This document shows, in pieces, positions 16,343 through 25,864 of a DNA stretch of 64,000 bases; positions within the stretch are counted from its first letter, which is position 1; every line of letters begins with the position of its first letter. The notes beneath the pieces were generated by a model. The model searched no databases and was not told the DNA's origin. It was given only the letters and a program-made list of their open reading frames with translations. The position numbers and the translations under genes are program-made. Source of the stretch: Arenicellales bacterium (GTDB lineage Bacteria; Pseudomonadota; Gammaproteobacteria; Arenicellales; JAJDZL01); NCBI GenBank assembly GCA_958295885.1, contig OY282380.1, forward strand, positions 4,073,109 through 4,137,108, read 5' to 3'.

Positions 16343-18439
16343 TCATTCACCCGTGGAATCTGGAATCTGCACCACTGGATCCACTTTTCGCAGTTCTTCC
16401 ATCGGGATGTGACAGGCAATTCTGTGATTTTCATCAGCAAGCTGAACCGGTGGACGTTCATTTTCGCAAATTGAGCCAAGCTTACGCGGACAGCGGGTTT
16501 CAAAAGGACAGCCTGCGGGCGGGTCTAGTGCGCTCGGTAAATTTCCTTCAAGAACGATTTCACGTTTGCTTATGTCGGGGTCGGCAATCGGAACTGCCGA
16601 AAGCAACGCTTCCGTATAAGGATGATATGGAGGCTGAAACACATCATGCGTGTCACCCTGTTCCATCACCTGACCTAAATACATCACCAATATTCGGTCA
16701 GACAGGTACCGCACGATACTCAGATCATGACTGATGAAAAGCAAGGTCATTTTGTTTTCGCGCTGCAGGTCCATCAACAGTTCTGTAATGGCCGCTGCAA
16801 CCGATACATCAAGTGCGGATACGGGTTCGTCAGCGATCACCATAGAAGGCTGCCCTGCGAAAGCTCTTGCGATTCCGATCCTCTGTTTCTGCCCACCGGA
16901 CAGCTGACGAGGCCTGCGATAGTAAAAATCACGCGGCAGCTTCACAGTATCGAGAAGCGCCATCACCATGTCCCGTATCTTCTCGCGATTGCTTTCAATT
17001 TCAAACTTCTTTATCGCTCTTCCAATTTGGTTTCCCACCGTGTGACTTGGATTCAGGGTATCGCTGGGATTCTGAAAAACCATCTGCATCGTTGCAAGCT
17101 GCTTCGGTGATCTTGAATGCACGGAAACGTTTTCGATGTTTTCGCCATTGAGCAGAATTTCTCCACCCGAGGCTACTTCCAGTCCAAGCAAGACTTTTGC
17201 AAGAGTCGATTTGCCACAGCCCGATTCACCTACGATCGCGAGAGTTTCAGCCTCATGCGCTTCAAAATCAATTTTCTCATTCGCTTTGACGAGTTTTAAG
17301 CTGGTGCCATCCATTATTGCCTTAATGGAGCGATCATGTATAGTGTAGTACTTCTGCATGTCGTGTACTGACAGCACTTCTTCACCAATCGAAGCCGATT
17401 CAGAGGTAACACTGCCGCTCAGTTTTTCCTGTGTCAATTCCCGCCAGCGAATACAGCGAGCTCGATGACTTGAACTTGGATCGTCATCCACGGATTCCAT
17501 TCGAAGGTCATGCTGGTCACAGGTGCCGGCAACAAAATGATCGCAGCGAGGTCCGAAGTTGCAGCCGCGCGGTCTTTCATGAGGCAATGGAAGCTGACCT
17601 CGAATCGGTGTCAAGGGCGCAGCGTTTTTGTCAGCCGTCGGCAGCGGAATACAGCCAAAAAGACCGTGCGTATATGGGTGGCGCGGGGTTCGAAACAAAG
17701 GTCTGATTCGACCTTCTTCAACAACTTCGCCGGAATACATCACGAAAACACGGTCACAGGTTTCCAATATCAAACCCAAATTGTGGGAAATGTATATTTG
17801 GGAAGTTCCAAATTTCTCGCTAAGACCGGCGATGAGCTTAACGATTCCCGCTTCCACGGTTACATCCAGCGCTGTTGTCGGTTCGTCCAGCAGCAGCAAA
17901 TCAGGTTTTGACAACAGCCCCATTGCAATCACGACCCGCTGCTGCTGACCGCCGGAGAGCTGATGGGGATAGGACGCCAAGACCCGATCTGGATCTGGGA
18001 TGTTTACATCTTCCAAGATCTGATACGCTCTTTGATTTGCTTCTTCAGCACTGATGTCTTCGTGAGCAAGCGGCACTTCCATAAGTTGATTGCCAATCGT
18101 CATGCTCGGATTTAACGCTGAAAACGGCTCTTGATAGATCATGGAGATTTCTTTTCCACGAATCTGGCGCAGCTCTTCTTCAGGAAGTTTCGTCAAATCT
18201 CGTCCTTTAAACTCAATCAGACCTTTTTTGACGGCTCCGTTGTGACCCAAATACTGCATGATGGCCATTGCAACAGTAGATTTTCCGCAGCCGGATTCTC
18301 CCACCAGACCGATTGTCTCACCGTACTTGACTTCCAAAGAAAAATCCACTACAGCAGGAATTTCACCAGCGCGCGTGTAATACGAGATGTCCAGATTCTG
18401 GATGTTGAGAACAACCTGATTTTTATCTTTACTGTTCAC
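16343..18439 (-). CDS. Fused double ABC ATPase, dipeptide/oligopeptide type (system 1)
   Basis: A 698-residue cytosolic protein made of two complete ABC domains, equivalent to DppD and DppF in one chain. Domain 1: Walker A LVGESGCGKSTVAMAIM, signature LSGGQQQRVVIAMGLL, Walker B LLLLDEPTTALDVTVEA, then an oligopeptide-transporter C-terminal region with a Cys-containing GCNFGPRCDHFVAGTC (possible Fe-S or structural motif of the family). Domain 2: Walker A IVGESGCGKSTLAKVLLG, signature LSGGQKQRIGIARAF, Walker B MVIADEPVSALDVSVA, and a second Cys segment GCPFETRCPRKLGSIC. It is the last gene of a permease B - permease C - ATPase operon, with 33 bases to the upstream permease gene. Confidence 0.93.
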   Translation of the reverse strand: MNSKDKNQVVLNIQNLDISYYTRAGEIPAVVDFSLEVKYGETIGLVGESGCGKSTVAMAIMQYLGHNGAVKKGLIEFKGRDLTKLPEEELRQIRGKEISMIYQEPFSALNPSMTIGNQLMEVPLAHEDISAEEANQRAYQILEDVNIPDPDRVLASYPHQLSGGQQQRVVIAMGLLSKPDLLLLDEPTTALDVTVEAGIVKLIAGLSEKFGTSQIYISHNLGLILETCDRVFVMYSGEVVEEGRIRPLFRTPRHPYTHGLFGCIPLPTADKNAAPLTPIRGQLPLPHERPRGCNFGPRCDHFVAGTCDQHDLRMESVDDDPSSSHRARCIRWRELTQEKLSGSVTSESASIGEEVLSVHDMQKYYTIHDRSIKAIMDGTSLKLVKANEKIDFEAHEAETLAIVGESGCGKSTLAKVLLGLEVASGGEILLNGENIENVSVHSRSPKQLATMQMVFQNPSDTLNPSHTVGNQIGRAIKKFEIESNREKIRDMVMALLDTVKLPRDFYYRRPRQLSGGQKQRIGIARAFAGQPSMVIADEPVSALDVSVAAAITELLMDLQRENKMTLLFISHDLSIVRYLSDRILVMYLGQVMEQGDTHDVFQPPYHPYTEALLSAVPIADPDISKREIVLEGNLPSALDPPAGCPFETRCPRKLGSICENERPPVQLADENHRIACHIPMEELRKVDPVVQIPDSTGE

Positions 18440-18472
18440 TGAGCTATATCAATTGAAAAATTCATTCGCGCA

Positions 18473-19351
18473 TTAATCTCTAAGCGACACCTCTCGCATT
18501 CCGTCTGCCAACAGATTGAATCCGAGAACCAGGCTTGAAATCGCGATGCAGGGTATGACTGTCATGTGCGGAAAAATCAATGCCATCTGTCTGGTCTCAT
18601 TGATCATGCCTCCCCAGTCAGGATCCGGTGGTGGAAGCCCAAGACCAAGAAACCCCAGCACCCCTATGGTGATGATCACATATCCCATGCGCAGACAACC
18701 ATCAACAATCAGAGGGCCGCGGGCATTTGGCAAAATCTCAACCAGCATGATGCGCCAGGCGGATTCACCTCGCGTCTGAGCTGCTGCGACGTAATCTCGA
18801 TTCCTTAGATCCAAAACCAGTCCGCGCACAATTCTCATAATTGCAGGTCCGCTTGCAAATATGATCGCCAGCACGATATTGAAGCCGGAAGCGCCGACTG
18901 TAGAAATTACGATGATGTACAGAACCAATACTGGAAATGACAGAATCATGTCACTGATTCTCGACAGAACATCATCAACCCAGCCGCGGTAATAACCAGC
19001 AACCAGTCCCATGACAATGCCGAGGGCATATGCGCAAAAAGTTGCCAATGGCGCATAGAATAGAACGGTTCTCGACCCCCAGATTATCCGAGAAAGAATA
19101 TCACGTCCGATATGATCGGTTCCCAGTATGTACTTCGTGCCATCAGCACCAAGGTCGCCTGGTTTCAAAAATGGCACCAAAGTCGCATTTGGTTCATGCG
19201 GTGATATCACCGGTGCAAAAATTGCGACCAATACCCACATTCCAACCAGCGCCGCTCCAAACATGCCGACTTTACTTTCTCGAATGAGTGCGACGGACTT
19301 GAAGAACTGTCGTCCAGATCGAATTAATGTTGTTCGTTCAACAAGAATCAT
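18473..19351 (-). CDS. Dipeptide-type ABC permease, DppC-like (system 1)
   Basis: A 292-residue inner-membrane protein of the DppC/OppC class with an N-terminal cytosolic stretch and about six helices. It carries the family hallmarks GTDHIGRDILSRIIWGSR after the first helix, the ATPase-docking loop YVAAAQTRGESAWRIMLVEILPNA (in overlapping pieces), and GFLGLGLPPPDPDWGGMI near the end. It pairs with the DppB-like protein encoded 31 bases upstream and with the fused ATPase downstream. Confidence 0.92.
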   Translation of the reverse strand: MILVERTTLIRSGRQFFKSVALIRESKVGMFGAALVGMWVLVAIFAPVISPHEPNATLVPFLKPGDLGADGTKYILGTDHIGRDILSRIIWGSRTVLFYAPLATFCAYALGIVMGLVAGYYRGWVDDVLSRISDMILSFPVLVLYIIVISTVGASGFNIVLAIIFASGPAIMRIVRGLVLDLRNRDYVAAAQTRGESAWRIMLVEILPNARGPLIVDGCLRMGYVIITIGVLGFLGLGLPPPDPDWGGMINETRQMALIFPHMTVIPCIAISSLVLGFNLLADGMREVSLRD

Positions 19352-19382
19352 AATGAATCATTCTACCGAATGCCCTCGCGAA

Positions 19383-20312
19383 TCAAAACCTAATTCTAGG
19401 ATTCAGCAGGGTATATGCAATATCAGACAGCATCTGGGTCAAAACCACGACGAATACCGCCACCATCGTGCAAGCTTCGATCAGGAACACGTCCTGTCTC
19501 AGTGCAGCCTGGAGCAGCAATGCTCCAAATCCCTTGTACGCGTAAAAGAACTCAACGACAATGACGCCAGACAACAACCAGTTAATCTGAAGCATAAGTA
19601 CGGTGAATGGAGCAATCAAAGCGTTGCGCAGCGCATGTTTGAGAATCACCTGCCGATACGGCAGTCCTTTCAGGACGGCCGTTCGAACGTAGTGAGTTGT
19701 CATCACTTCGGCCATTGAAGCACGAGTCATTCGCGTGACGTAACCAAAGTCATACACCAGCAGAACCAATACCGGCAGTATGAGCTGTTTCCAGTCGAAA
19801 CCATCAAACATGCTGCTTGTGCCCGGAAGCCACTGCAGCGTAAACACGAAAAGTCCGGAAAAGAAAACCGTGCTTGCAAACTCAGGGACTGAAGTAGTCA
19901 GAATGCTGATTACGGAAATCGATCGATCAAGTTTTGATCCTTCCCGCATGCCGGACAAAATGCCCAAGACTAGTGATACTGGAACCAGAAAGAAAAATAC
20001 CCAGAACGCTAGAATCGAAGTGTTCCAAAGGCGAGGCCAAAGCACCTCTGCAACCGGAATCTTATAAATGGTTGAAGTTCCAAAGTCACCAACAAGGAAA
20101 TTTCCCAGCCATTTGACGTAACGAATCACAACGGGTTCGTTGTAACCGTGGGCTTCCAGCCACAACGCACGCTGACTTTCCGTGCTGTAAGCGCCCAGAA
20201 CTTTGACAGCGAGAGATTCGATGTTAATCTCCAGTAGCAAAAAGAGAATGATTGATACTGCCAGCATCGTGAACAGCATCAATACGAATCTTTTTAGAAT
20301 CAGAAGCGCCAA
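19383..20312 (-). CDS. Dipeptide-type ABC permease, DppB-like (system 1)
   Basis: A 309-residue DppB/OppB-class membrane protein: the N-terminal ILKRFVLMLFTMLAVSIILF helix, then YVKWLGNFLVGDFGTS, the docking loop YVRTAVLKGLPYRQVILKHALRNA (read in two overlapping pieces) and the FFYAYKGFGALLLQAA segment near the end. It is the first gene of the system 1 permease-ATPase operon. A 221-base AT-rich gap separates it from the system 2 ATPase, so system 1 may have its own promoter. Its binding protein is likely the convergent gene at 14490-16130. Confidence 0.92.
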   Translation of the reverse strand: MALLILKRFVLMLFTMLAVSIILFLLLEINIESLAVKVLGAYSTESQRALWLEAHGYNEPVVIRYVKWLGNFLVGDFGTSTIYKIPVAEVLWPRLWNTSILAFWVFFFLVPVSLVLGILSGMREGSKLDRSISVISILTTSVPEFASTVFFSGLFVFTLQWLPGTSSMFDGFDWKQLILPVLVLLVYDFGYVTRMTRASMAEVMTTHYVRTAVLKGLPYRQVILKHALRNALIAPFTVLMLQINWLLSGVIVVEFFYAYKGFGALLLQAALRQDVFLIEACTMVAVFVVVLTQMLSDIAYTLLNPRIRF

Positions 20313-20533
20313 ATCCGCGGCTCCTTAAAACGCCTCAAGTGAAGGCATGACGCCCCATAATATGAACCAGCTGTAATCTGGGTAAATTGATTTTATTCGC
20401 TCCGTTGAGACTATGAAAGAAGTTCTTCTTTCCTCTGAATTAAGTGGAGAATGAGAACAGATACGATTGATAATAATTCGTATTAAATATTTTATTAACC
20501 AATGCCAAAACAAAATTGGTTTTGCCGTCTCCC

Positions 20534-22150
20534 TCATGCCGCTGCGGCGCGCGACTGCAGCAGTTGATCCAGCCAGTCCGGATCCATCTCTGGAACCGAA
20601 CTCAGCAACAGTTCAGTGTATTCATGATGAGGTGGCGCTAAAACTTCTTCTTTTAGACCATGTTCGACAATTTTTCCCTGCAGCATTACAACAATTTCAT
20701 CAGCAATTGCCTTTACTGTTGCCAAGTCATGCGTGATGAACAGATACGTCATATCCAATTCTTTCTGGAGACGGTCTAGAAGTTTCAGAATCTCTTCTGC
20801 AACCAACTGATCAAGCGCAGATGTAACTTCGTCGCAAATGATTATAACGGGCTTAGCGGCCAATGCTCTCGCGATGCAGACGCGCTGTTTCTGTCCACCC
20901 GACAGTTCGGGTGTAAATCGATCGATGAAGTTCGTGGGCAATTCAATCATTTCCAGAAGTTCTTGCACCCGCTTTTCCCGTGCGGAACCATCCATTCCGA
21001 AATAAAATCCGAGCGGCCGTCCAATGGCATCGCGTACTTTCTGCCGAGGATTCAGCGCAACATCAGGCATCTGGTAAATCATCTGCAGTTGACGCAGCTG
21101 ATCTTTCGTTCGATCTTTGTAAGAACGCGGAAGCTCTTTTCCCAAGTATTTTACAGTTCCTTTAGACGGTGGCAGCAGTCCGGTTATGGCTCTTGCCAGG
21201 GTACTTTTTCCACTTCCGGATTCCCCGACGATTGCAACAGTGCGACATCGTTCCACACTCAAATTGATGTCTTCCAGAACTTTCACTGTGCCAGCGTACG
21301 ATGCATCAACGTTCTCAACCTGGATCAGAGGGACTTCTTCCTTATCCTGATCTTCAACATTTTTTGAGAAAGTCCGGACAGCAAGCAGGTCTCGGGTGTA
21401 CTGCTGCTTCGGACTCGAAAGCATCTCGCGCGTCGCCGATTCTTCAACAAGTTCCCCGTAACGAAGAACCATGATCCGGTCGGCAAGCTGAATCACGACT
21501 GCAAGGTCATGCGTAATGTATATTGCGGCGGTATTAAACTCTTTGACAACATCCTTGATCGCCGACAGCACTTCAATCTGAGTGGTTACATCTAAAGCGG
21601 TTGTGGGTTCGTCAAAGACAATCAGGTCAGGCTCGCACGACATCGCCATCGCAACCATGGCTCGCTGCAGCTGCCCACCTGAAACCTGGTGGGGGTATCG
21701 GTTGCCGATGTTGTTTGGGTCCGGCAAATCCAGTTTTGCATAAATGGCTTTGGCATTATTTGTGGCTTGTCTGTATTTCAAAACACCGTGCTGCACGGGT
21801 GTTTCGGCATATTGATCAATTAATTTGTGAGAAGGATTGAAAGACGCCGCGGCACTTTGTGCGACATACGACATACGTACGCCGCGAATGTCACGAATTT
21901 GTTCCTGTGACTGCTCAAGAATCTGAACGCCGTCAAAATCAATCGAACCCCCGACAATTCGACAGCCGGGCCGGGTATATCCCATCGCTGCAATCCCAAT
22001 CGTGGATTTGCCTGCACCGGATTCCCCGATCAAGCCCAAGACTTCTCCACGGTCGAGATGGAGATTCATACCGTTTACAATAGTTTTCCACGAATCATCT
22101 GCAAATCCTTCAATCTGCAGATTTCGGACCGTTAACAGCCGCTCTCCCAT
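20534..22150 (-). CDS. Fused double ABC ATPase, dipeptide/oligopeptide type (system 2)
   Basis: A 538-residue double ABC ATPase, shorter than the system 1 counterpart because the Cys-containing oligopeptide C-terminal extensions are missing from both halves. Domain 1: Walker A LIGESGAGKSTIGIAAMG, signature VSGGQLQRAMVAMAM (slightly degenerate), Walker B LIVFDEPTTALDVTTQ. Domain 2: Walker A IVGESGSGKSTLARAITG, signature LSGGQKQRVCIARAL, Walker B VIIICDEVTSALDQLVA, with Val in place of the usual Pro. It powers the permease pair encoded upstream (22194-23993). Confidence 0.92.
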   Translation of the reverse strand: MGERLLTVRNLQIEGFADDSWKTIVNGMNLHLDRGEVLGLIGESGAGKSTIGIAAMGYTRPGCRIVGGSIDFDGVQILEQSQEQIRDIRGVRMSYVAQSAAASFNPSHKLIDQYAETPVQHGVLKYRQATNNAKAIYAKLDLPDPNNIGNRYPHQVSGGQLQRAMVAMAMSCEPDLIVFDEPTTALDVTTQIEVLSAIKDVVKEFNTAAIYITHDLAVVIQLADRIMVLRYGELVEESATREMLSSPKQQYTRDLLAVRTFSKNVEDQDKEEVPLIQVENVDASYAGTVKVLEDINLSVERCRTVAIVGESGSGKSTLARAITGLLPPSKGTVKYLGKELPRSYKDRTKDQLRQLQMIYQMPDVALNPRQKVRDAIGRPLGFYFGMDGSAREKRVQELLEMIELPTNFIDRFTPELSGGQKQRVCIARALAAKPVIIICDEVTSALDQLVAEEILKLLDRLQKELDMTYLFITHDLATVKAIADEIVVMLQGKIVEHGLKEEVLAPPHHEYTELLLSSVPEMDPDWLDQLLQSRAAAA

Positions 22151-22193
22151 GCTTTAGTCGTTCCTATTTGTCTTTCGTTATTGAAATTCGGAA

Positions 22194-23033
22194 TTAATAT
22201 TCTTCACGTAATCCAGCCGTTTTGCGCAGGAACCAGTCGACCACTAAATTAACAGAAATCGTTAGAACAGCAATCGCACCGGCTGGAACGAGAGGCGTGA
22301 AAATTCCGTATGTAATCGCAACTCCATTTTCACGAACCATCGCACCCCAATCTGCCGATGGCGGCTGTATTCCGATTCCAAGAAAGCTGAGTGAACTGAT
22401 GAACAGGAAAACGAAACAGAATCTGAGTCCGAATTCAGCAAGAAGAGGCGTCATCGTGTTGGGCATGATTTCACGCCGCATGATCCACCATAAGCCCTCC
22501 CCTCGAAGTCGCGCCACTTCGACATATTCCATCACATTGATGTCCATCGCCAGCGCGCGTGAAATTCTATAGACCCGAGTCGAGTCCAGCGTCGCGATGA
22601 CAAATACCATGACGGGTATCGAAGTGCCAAATATGGACAGCGCAATCAAAGCAAAAAACAGCGTTGGAAACGCCATGATGATGTCAACGCAGCGACTCAG
22701 GAACTGATCGACCCATTTTCCAACAACCGCAGCAAAGAACCCGCCTACCATGCCCATAAAAAAGGCGAGTATCGTAATGCCAAGCGCCAGTGCGATCGTA
22801 TTTCTTGCACCATACAGAACTCTTGAGTACAGGTCTCTTCCCAACTGGTCCAAGCCCAGCAGCGTGCCGCTCTCTTCTGGGCTTGCCCATGGAATTGGGT
22901 CAACGACTTCACTTTCCCCGTAGGGAGCAAGCCATGGTGCGAATATCGCCGCAAAAGCGAAAATCAATAATAGTGCGATTCCGATATGAGCCGGCAGTCC
23001 GGCACGCTTGAGTGAGCTTATGAATCGCCTCAT
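22194..23033 (-). CDS. Dipeptide-type ABC permease, DppC-like (system 2)
   Basis: A 279-residue DppC-class permease. It has the N-terminal helix HIGIALLLIFAFAAIFAPWL, the hallmark GLDQLGRDLYSRVLYGAR, a docking loop EVARLRGEGLWWIMRREIMP and the C-terminal SFLGIGIQPPSADWGAMV. Six bases separate it from the DppB-like gene upstream, so translation is probably coupled; 43 bases separate it from the ATPase gene downstream. Confidence 0.92.
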   Translation of the reverse strand: MRRFISSLKRAGLPAHIGIALLLIFAFAAIFAPWLAPYGESEVVDPIPWASPEESGTLLGLDQLGRDLYSRVLYGARNTIALALGITILAFFMGMVGGFFAAVVGKWVDQFLSRCVDIIMAFPTLFFALIALSIFGTSIPVMVFVIATLDSTRVYRISRALAMDINVMEYVEVARLRGEGLWWIMRREIMPNTMTPLLAEFGLRFCFVFLFISSLSFLGIGIQPPSADWGAMVRENGVAITYGIFTPLVPAGAIAVLTISVNLVVDWFLRKTAGLREEY

Positions 23034-23039
23034 ATCGTT

Positions 23040-23993
23040 CTATCGAGGATGCCGCATTCTTGGATTGCTGACTATCGACAGGATGTCTGCCAGCATATTC
23101 AATGTAATGTAAGTTGCTCCGAAGATCAAAATACAGGCTTGAACGATCGGCAGATCGCGCAGTGTCACAGAATCTACCATCAGCAAACCCAAGCCCGGGT
23201 ATACAAACACAACCTCGACGACTACGACGCCAACCACCAGATACGCCAGATTCAGCACGATGACGTTGATAATCGGGGACAAAGCATTCGGCAGCGCATG
23301 GTTCACGATGATTCTTGAACGTTTCAGGCCCTTCAGTGTTGCCATTTCAATGTACGGGCTCTGCATCAGATTAATGATTGCTGCCCGCGTCATGCGCATC
23401 ATGTGAGCAACGATGACGAATGTCAGGGTTGCAATCGGCAGCAGGGACGAGTAAAGTTTTTCACCCAGCGACATATTGTCAGAAATGCTGGAAATGGCTG
23501 GAAATATCTGCCAGGTTACGGCAAACAGAGCAACCAAGATATAACCAATCAGGAACTCCGGCACGGATATTGCAGCCAATGTGACTGTGGAAATCACCTT
23601 GTCCAGGAGAGATTCTCGGTATAAAGCCGCAAGAATTCCCAGAAGCAGCGCCAGAGGAACTGCGACGATGGCAGATGCCACGGCGAGAAAGAGCGTGTTT
23701 CCCAACCGTGTCGCAAGCAGTTCTGAAACAGGTCGATTGTTCGAAAGGGATACTCCCATATCGCCTTGGAGGAAATTCGCGAGCCATTCAACGTAACGAA
23801 CGAGAACCGGCTTGTTCAGGCCAAGCTGCTCTCGAATTGCTGCTATGGTTTCGGGTGTCGCTGACTGCCCGAGGCGCTGCTCTGCAAAGTCTCCAGGCAG
23901 CGCTTCCAAGGCCAATGATATGAGAACTGTTATTACCAACAGCGTAATCAATCCGAAAAACAGTCGATTCGCAATGAGCTTAGTCAAACCCAT
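23040..23993 (-). CDS. Dipeptide-type ABC permease, DppB-like (system 2)
   Basis: A 317-residue DppB-class permease. I use the ATG at 23991-23993 because it has GGGAG upstream and begins directly with the membrane-targeted GLTKLIANRLFFGLITLL. The open frame to 24077 would run into the preceding binding-protein gene. Motifs: ALPGDFAEQRLGQSATPETI, YVEWLANFLQGDMGVSLSN, docking loop YIEMATLKGLKRSRIIVNH and VEVVFVYPGLGLLMVD near the C-terminus. It follows the binding-protein gene by 58 bases. Confidence 0.92.
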   Translation of the reverse strand: MGLTKLIANRLFFGLITLLVITVLISLALEALPGDFAEQRLGQSATPETIAAIREQLGLNKPVLVRYVEWLANFLQGDMGVSLSNNRPVSELLATRLGNTLFLAVASAIVAVPLALLLGILAALYRESLLDKVISTVTLAAISVPEFLIGYILVALFAVTWQIFPAISSISDNMSLGEKLYSSLLPIATLTFVIVAHMMRMTRAAIINLMQSPYIEMATLKGLKRSRIIVNHALPNALSPIINVIVLNLAYLVVGVVVVEVVFVYPGLGLLMVDSVTLRDLPIVQACILIFGATYITLNMLADILSIVSNPRMRHPR

Positions 23994-24051
23994 GATCTGG
24001 TACTCCCGCTCTCTGCTTCCGGACCGATTCAAATAATTCCTGAAACTCGAA

Positions 24052-25632
24052 TCAGGCGAAGCTCCAGCGCTCACCACAGCGATGTCCGTCCAGCTCCCAA
24101 TTGGAACTGATAACTTCTGGAACAGCCAGATTTTCAGATACGCCCATCAGGTCTGCAGCAAACAATGGAACGACGGTTCCACCTTCTTCCCAGTGAAGGG
24201 CCTGCATTTCCCAATACATGTCCTTGCGTTTTGCCTGGTCGGTCTCCACGCGGGCCTGTATCAGCAGCTCCTGAAATCTTGGATTGCTCCAATGGTTGTC
24301 GTTCCAGTCCCCACCATCCTCATATGCGATTGTCCACATCCAATCCTGAGTGGGACGACCGGACCAGTAGCACATGGACCAGGGTTTGTTCTGCCAGACA
24401 TTTGACCAGTAGCCGTCATTTGATTCTCGAATGACGTTGATGTTGATTCCAGCTGCTTTTGCATGCTCGGCATACAGGACAGCCGCATCAACCGCACCGT
24501 CAAAAGCCGCATTCGCAGCCGACAGTTCAACAGACAATCCGTCCATTCCTGCTTCCTTCAGCAAAAAGGCAGCTTGGTCAGGATCGTATTCTCGCTGTGG
24601 AAGTTCAGTGTTGTAGAATTCCTGGTTTCTGCCAATTGGGAGATCATTGCCGACGGCTCCATGCCCACCCAAAATAGTTTTCAGCAGCGCTTCCCGATCA
24701 ACCGCAAGACGCAATGCCTGTCGGACTTTAACGTTGTCGAATGGGGGCTGCATCACCAGCATTGGCACCGTGTAGTGCTTCGTTCCGACGATCTTCATCA
24801 CTGTGACCCCAGCTGTGCGATCAAGCAGATGAGCCGTACGCTGACTGACTCGATTTGTTGCGTCAACCTGACCCGTTTTCAATGCATTGTCACGGGCCGC
24901 AACGTCTTGAATAACAGTAATCGTCATTGCGTCGAAATAAGGACGTCCTTCCTTGAAATAATTCGGGTTTGCCTTCATTTCAGCGCGCACACCGGGTTCA
25001 TAGGAAACCAGCGAAAACGGACCTGAGCCAATTCCAGGTTCCCAGCCCACATCTGATGGAAAGATGGATACATGGTAATCACTCATCAGCCACGGAAAGT
25101 CGGCGTTGCCGGCTGACAGTTCAAAGTGAACTACATGATCTCCGTCAGCGGTCATGCTGGAAATTTTCCCCATCTGACCTGCTACTGCGGATGTTGAACC
25201 TTCCTTGATATGATGCTGAACGGATGCGATTACATCCTCTGAAGTCAATGATTTTCCATTATGAAATTCGACGCCTTTAAGAAGTTCAAACGTCCATTTT
25301 TTTGCCCCGGGCTGCGCTTCCCAAGATGTAGCCAGTTCACCAACCAGAGAACCGTCTGGAGCAATTTCGGTAAGATAATTTCGAAGCTGATGTTCCAAAT
25401 TGATGCCTACTGAATCGGTGTGTGTGCCAGGGTCTAACGTGTCTGTCGTAGAACCTCCACCCATTCCCAGTCGAAGAACTCCACCGCGTTTCATCTCTGC
25501 CTGCGCAGCTCCTGACAATAAAAGACCGGGGGCAGCAACCGAAGCACCTAGAAGCGCTGAACGCTGCAAGAACTCCCTTCGGGTGAGTTTGCCTTGTGTA
25601 AAAGCTTGTTCCAGCTCGTATTTCGGATTCAT
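24052..25632 (-). CDS. Peptide/oligopeptide-type ABC substrate-binding protein, Tat-exported (system 2)
   Basis: A 526-residue family 5 binding protein and first gene of the system 2 operon. The N-terminus has a twin-arginine signal: LTRREFLQRSALLGASVAA followed by a hydrophobic stretch ending SGAAQA. The mature part shows GGVLRLGMGGGSTTDTLDPG, LVGELATSWEAQPGAKKWTF, VEFHNGKSLTSEDVIASVQ and VKVRQALRLAVDREALL. A conspicuous Trp-rich C-lobe (WQNKPWSMCYWSGRPTQDW) may line the ligand pocket. Ligand unknown. The 232-base gap before the upstream FAH-family gene likely carries the operon promoter. Confidence 0.9.
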   Translation of the reverse strand: MNPKYELEQAFTQGKLTRREFLQRSALLGASVAAPGLLLSGAAQAEMKRGGVLRLGMGGGSTTDTLDPGTHTDSVGINLEHQLRNYLTEIAPDGSLVGELATSWEAQPGAKKWTFELLKGVEFHNGKSLTSEDVIASVQHHIKEGSTSAVAGQMGKISSMTADGDHVVHFELSAGNADFPWLMSDYHVSIFPSDVGWEPGIGSGPFSLVSYEPGVRAEMKANPNYFKEGRPYFDAMTITVIQDVAARDNALKTGQVDATNRVSQRTAHLLDRTAGVTVMKIVGTKHYTVPMLVMQPPFDNVKVRQALRLAVDREALLKTILGGHGAVGNDLPIGRNQEFYNTELPQREYDPDQAAFLLKEAGMDGLSVELSAANAAFDGAVDAAVLYAEHAKAAGININVIRESNDGYWSNVWQNKPWSMCYWSGRPTQDWMWTIAYEDGGDWNDNHWSNPRFQELLIQARVETDQAKRKDMYWEMQALHWEEGGTVVPLFAADLMGVSENLAVPEVISSNWELDGHRCGERWSFA

Positions 25633-25864
25633 TTACTTGATACCTCTCGTATTGAAAGCGACATTTCAAGATCTAAACCTTGTCCGACCTGTCTGCCGCT
25701 GTTTCGCGTCTAGAAAATACAGGGTAATTTCAACCATACCCCAAGTTAGTTTGATTTATACCATATTCATTGAAATAATCTGATTGTTTCCTCTGTTTTT
25801 TGAACTTGTGCAATGTTCCTGAATCAGTCGTCTGAGACTCAAATTTCCCAAACATCCAAGAATT

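Noticed and set aside
19128..19718. Plus-strand frame of 196 codons across the system 1 permease genes
   Set aside because: It spans the junction of two intact permease genes on the other strand and has no family features.
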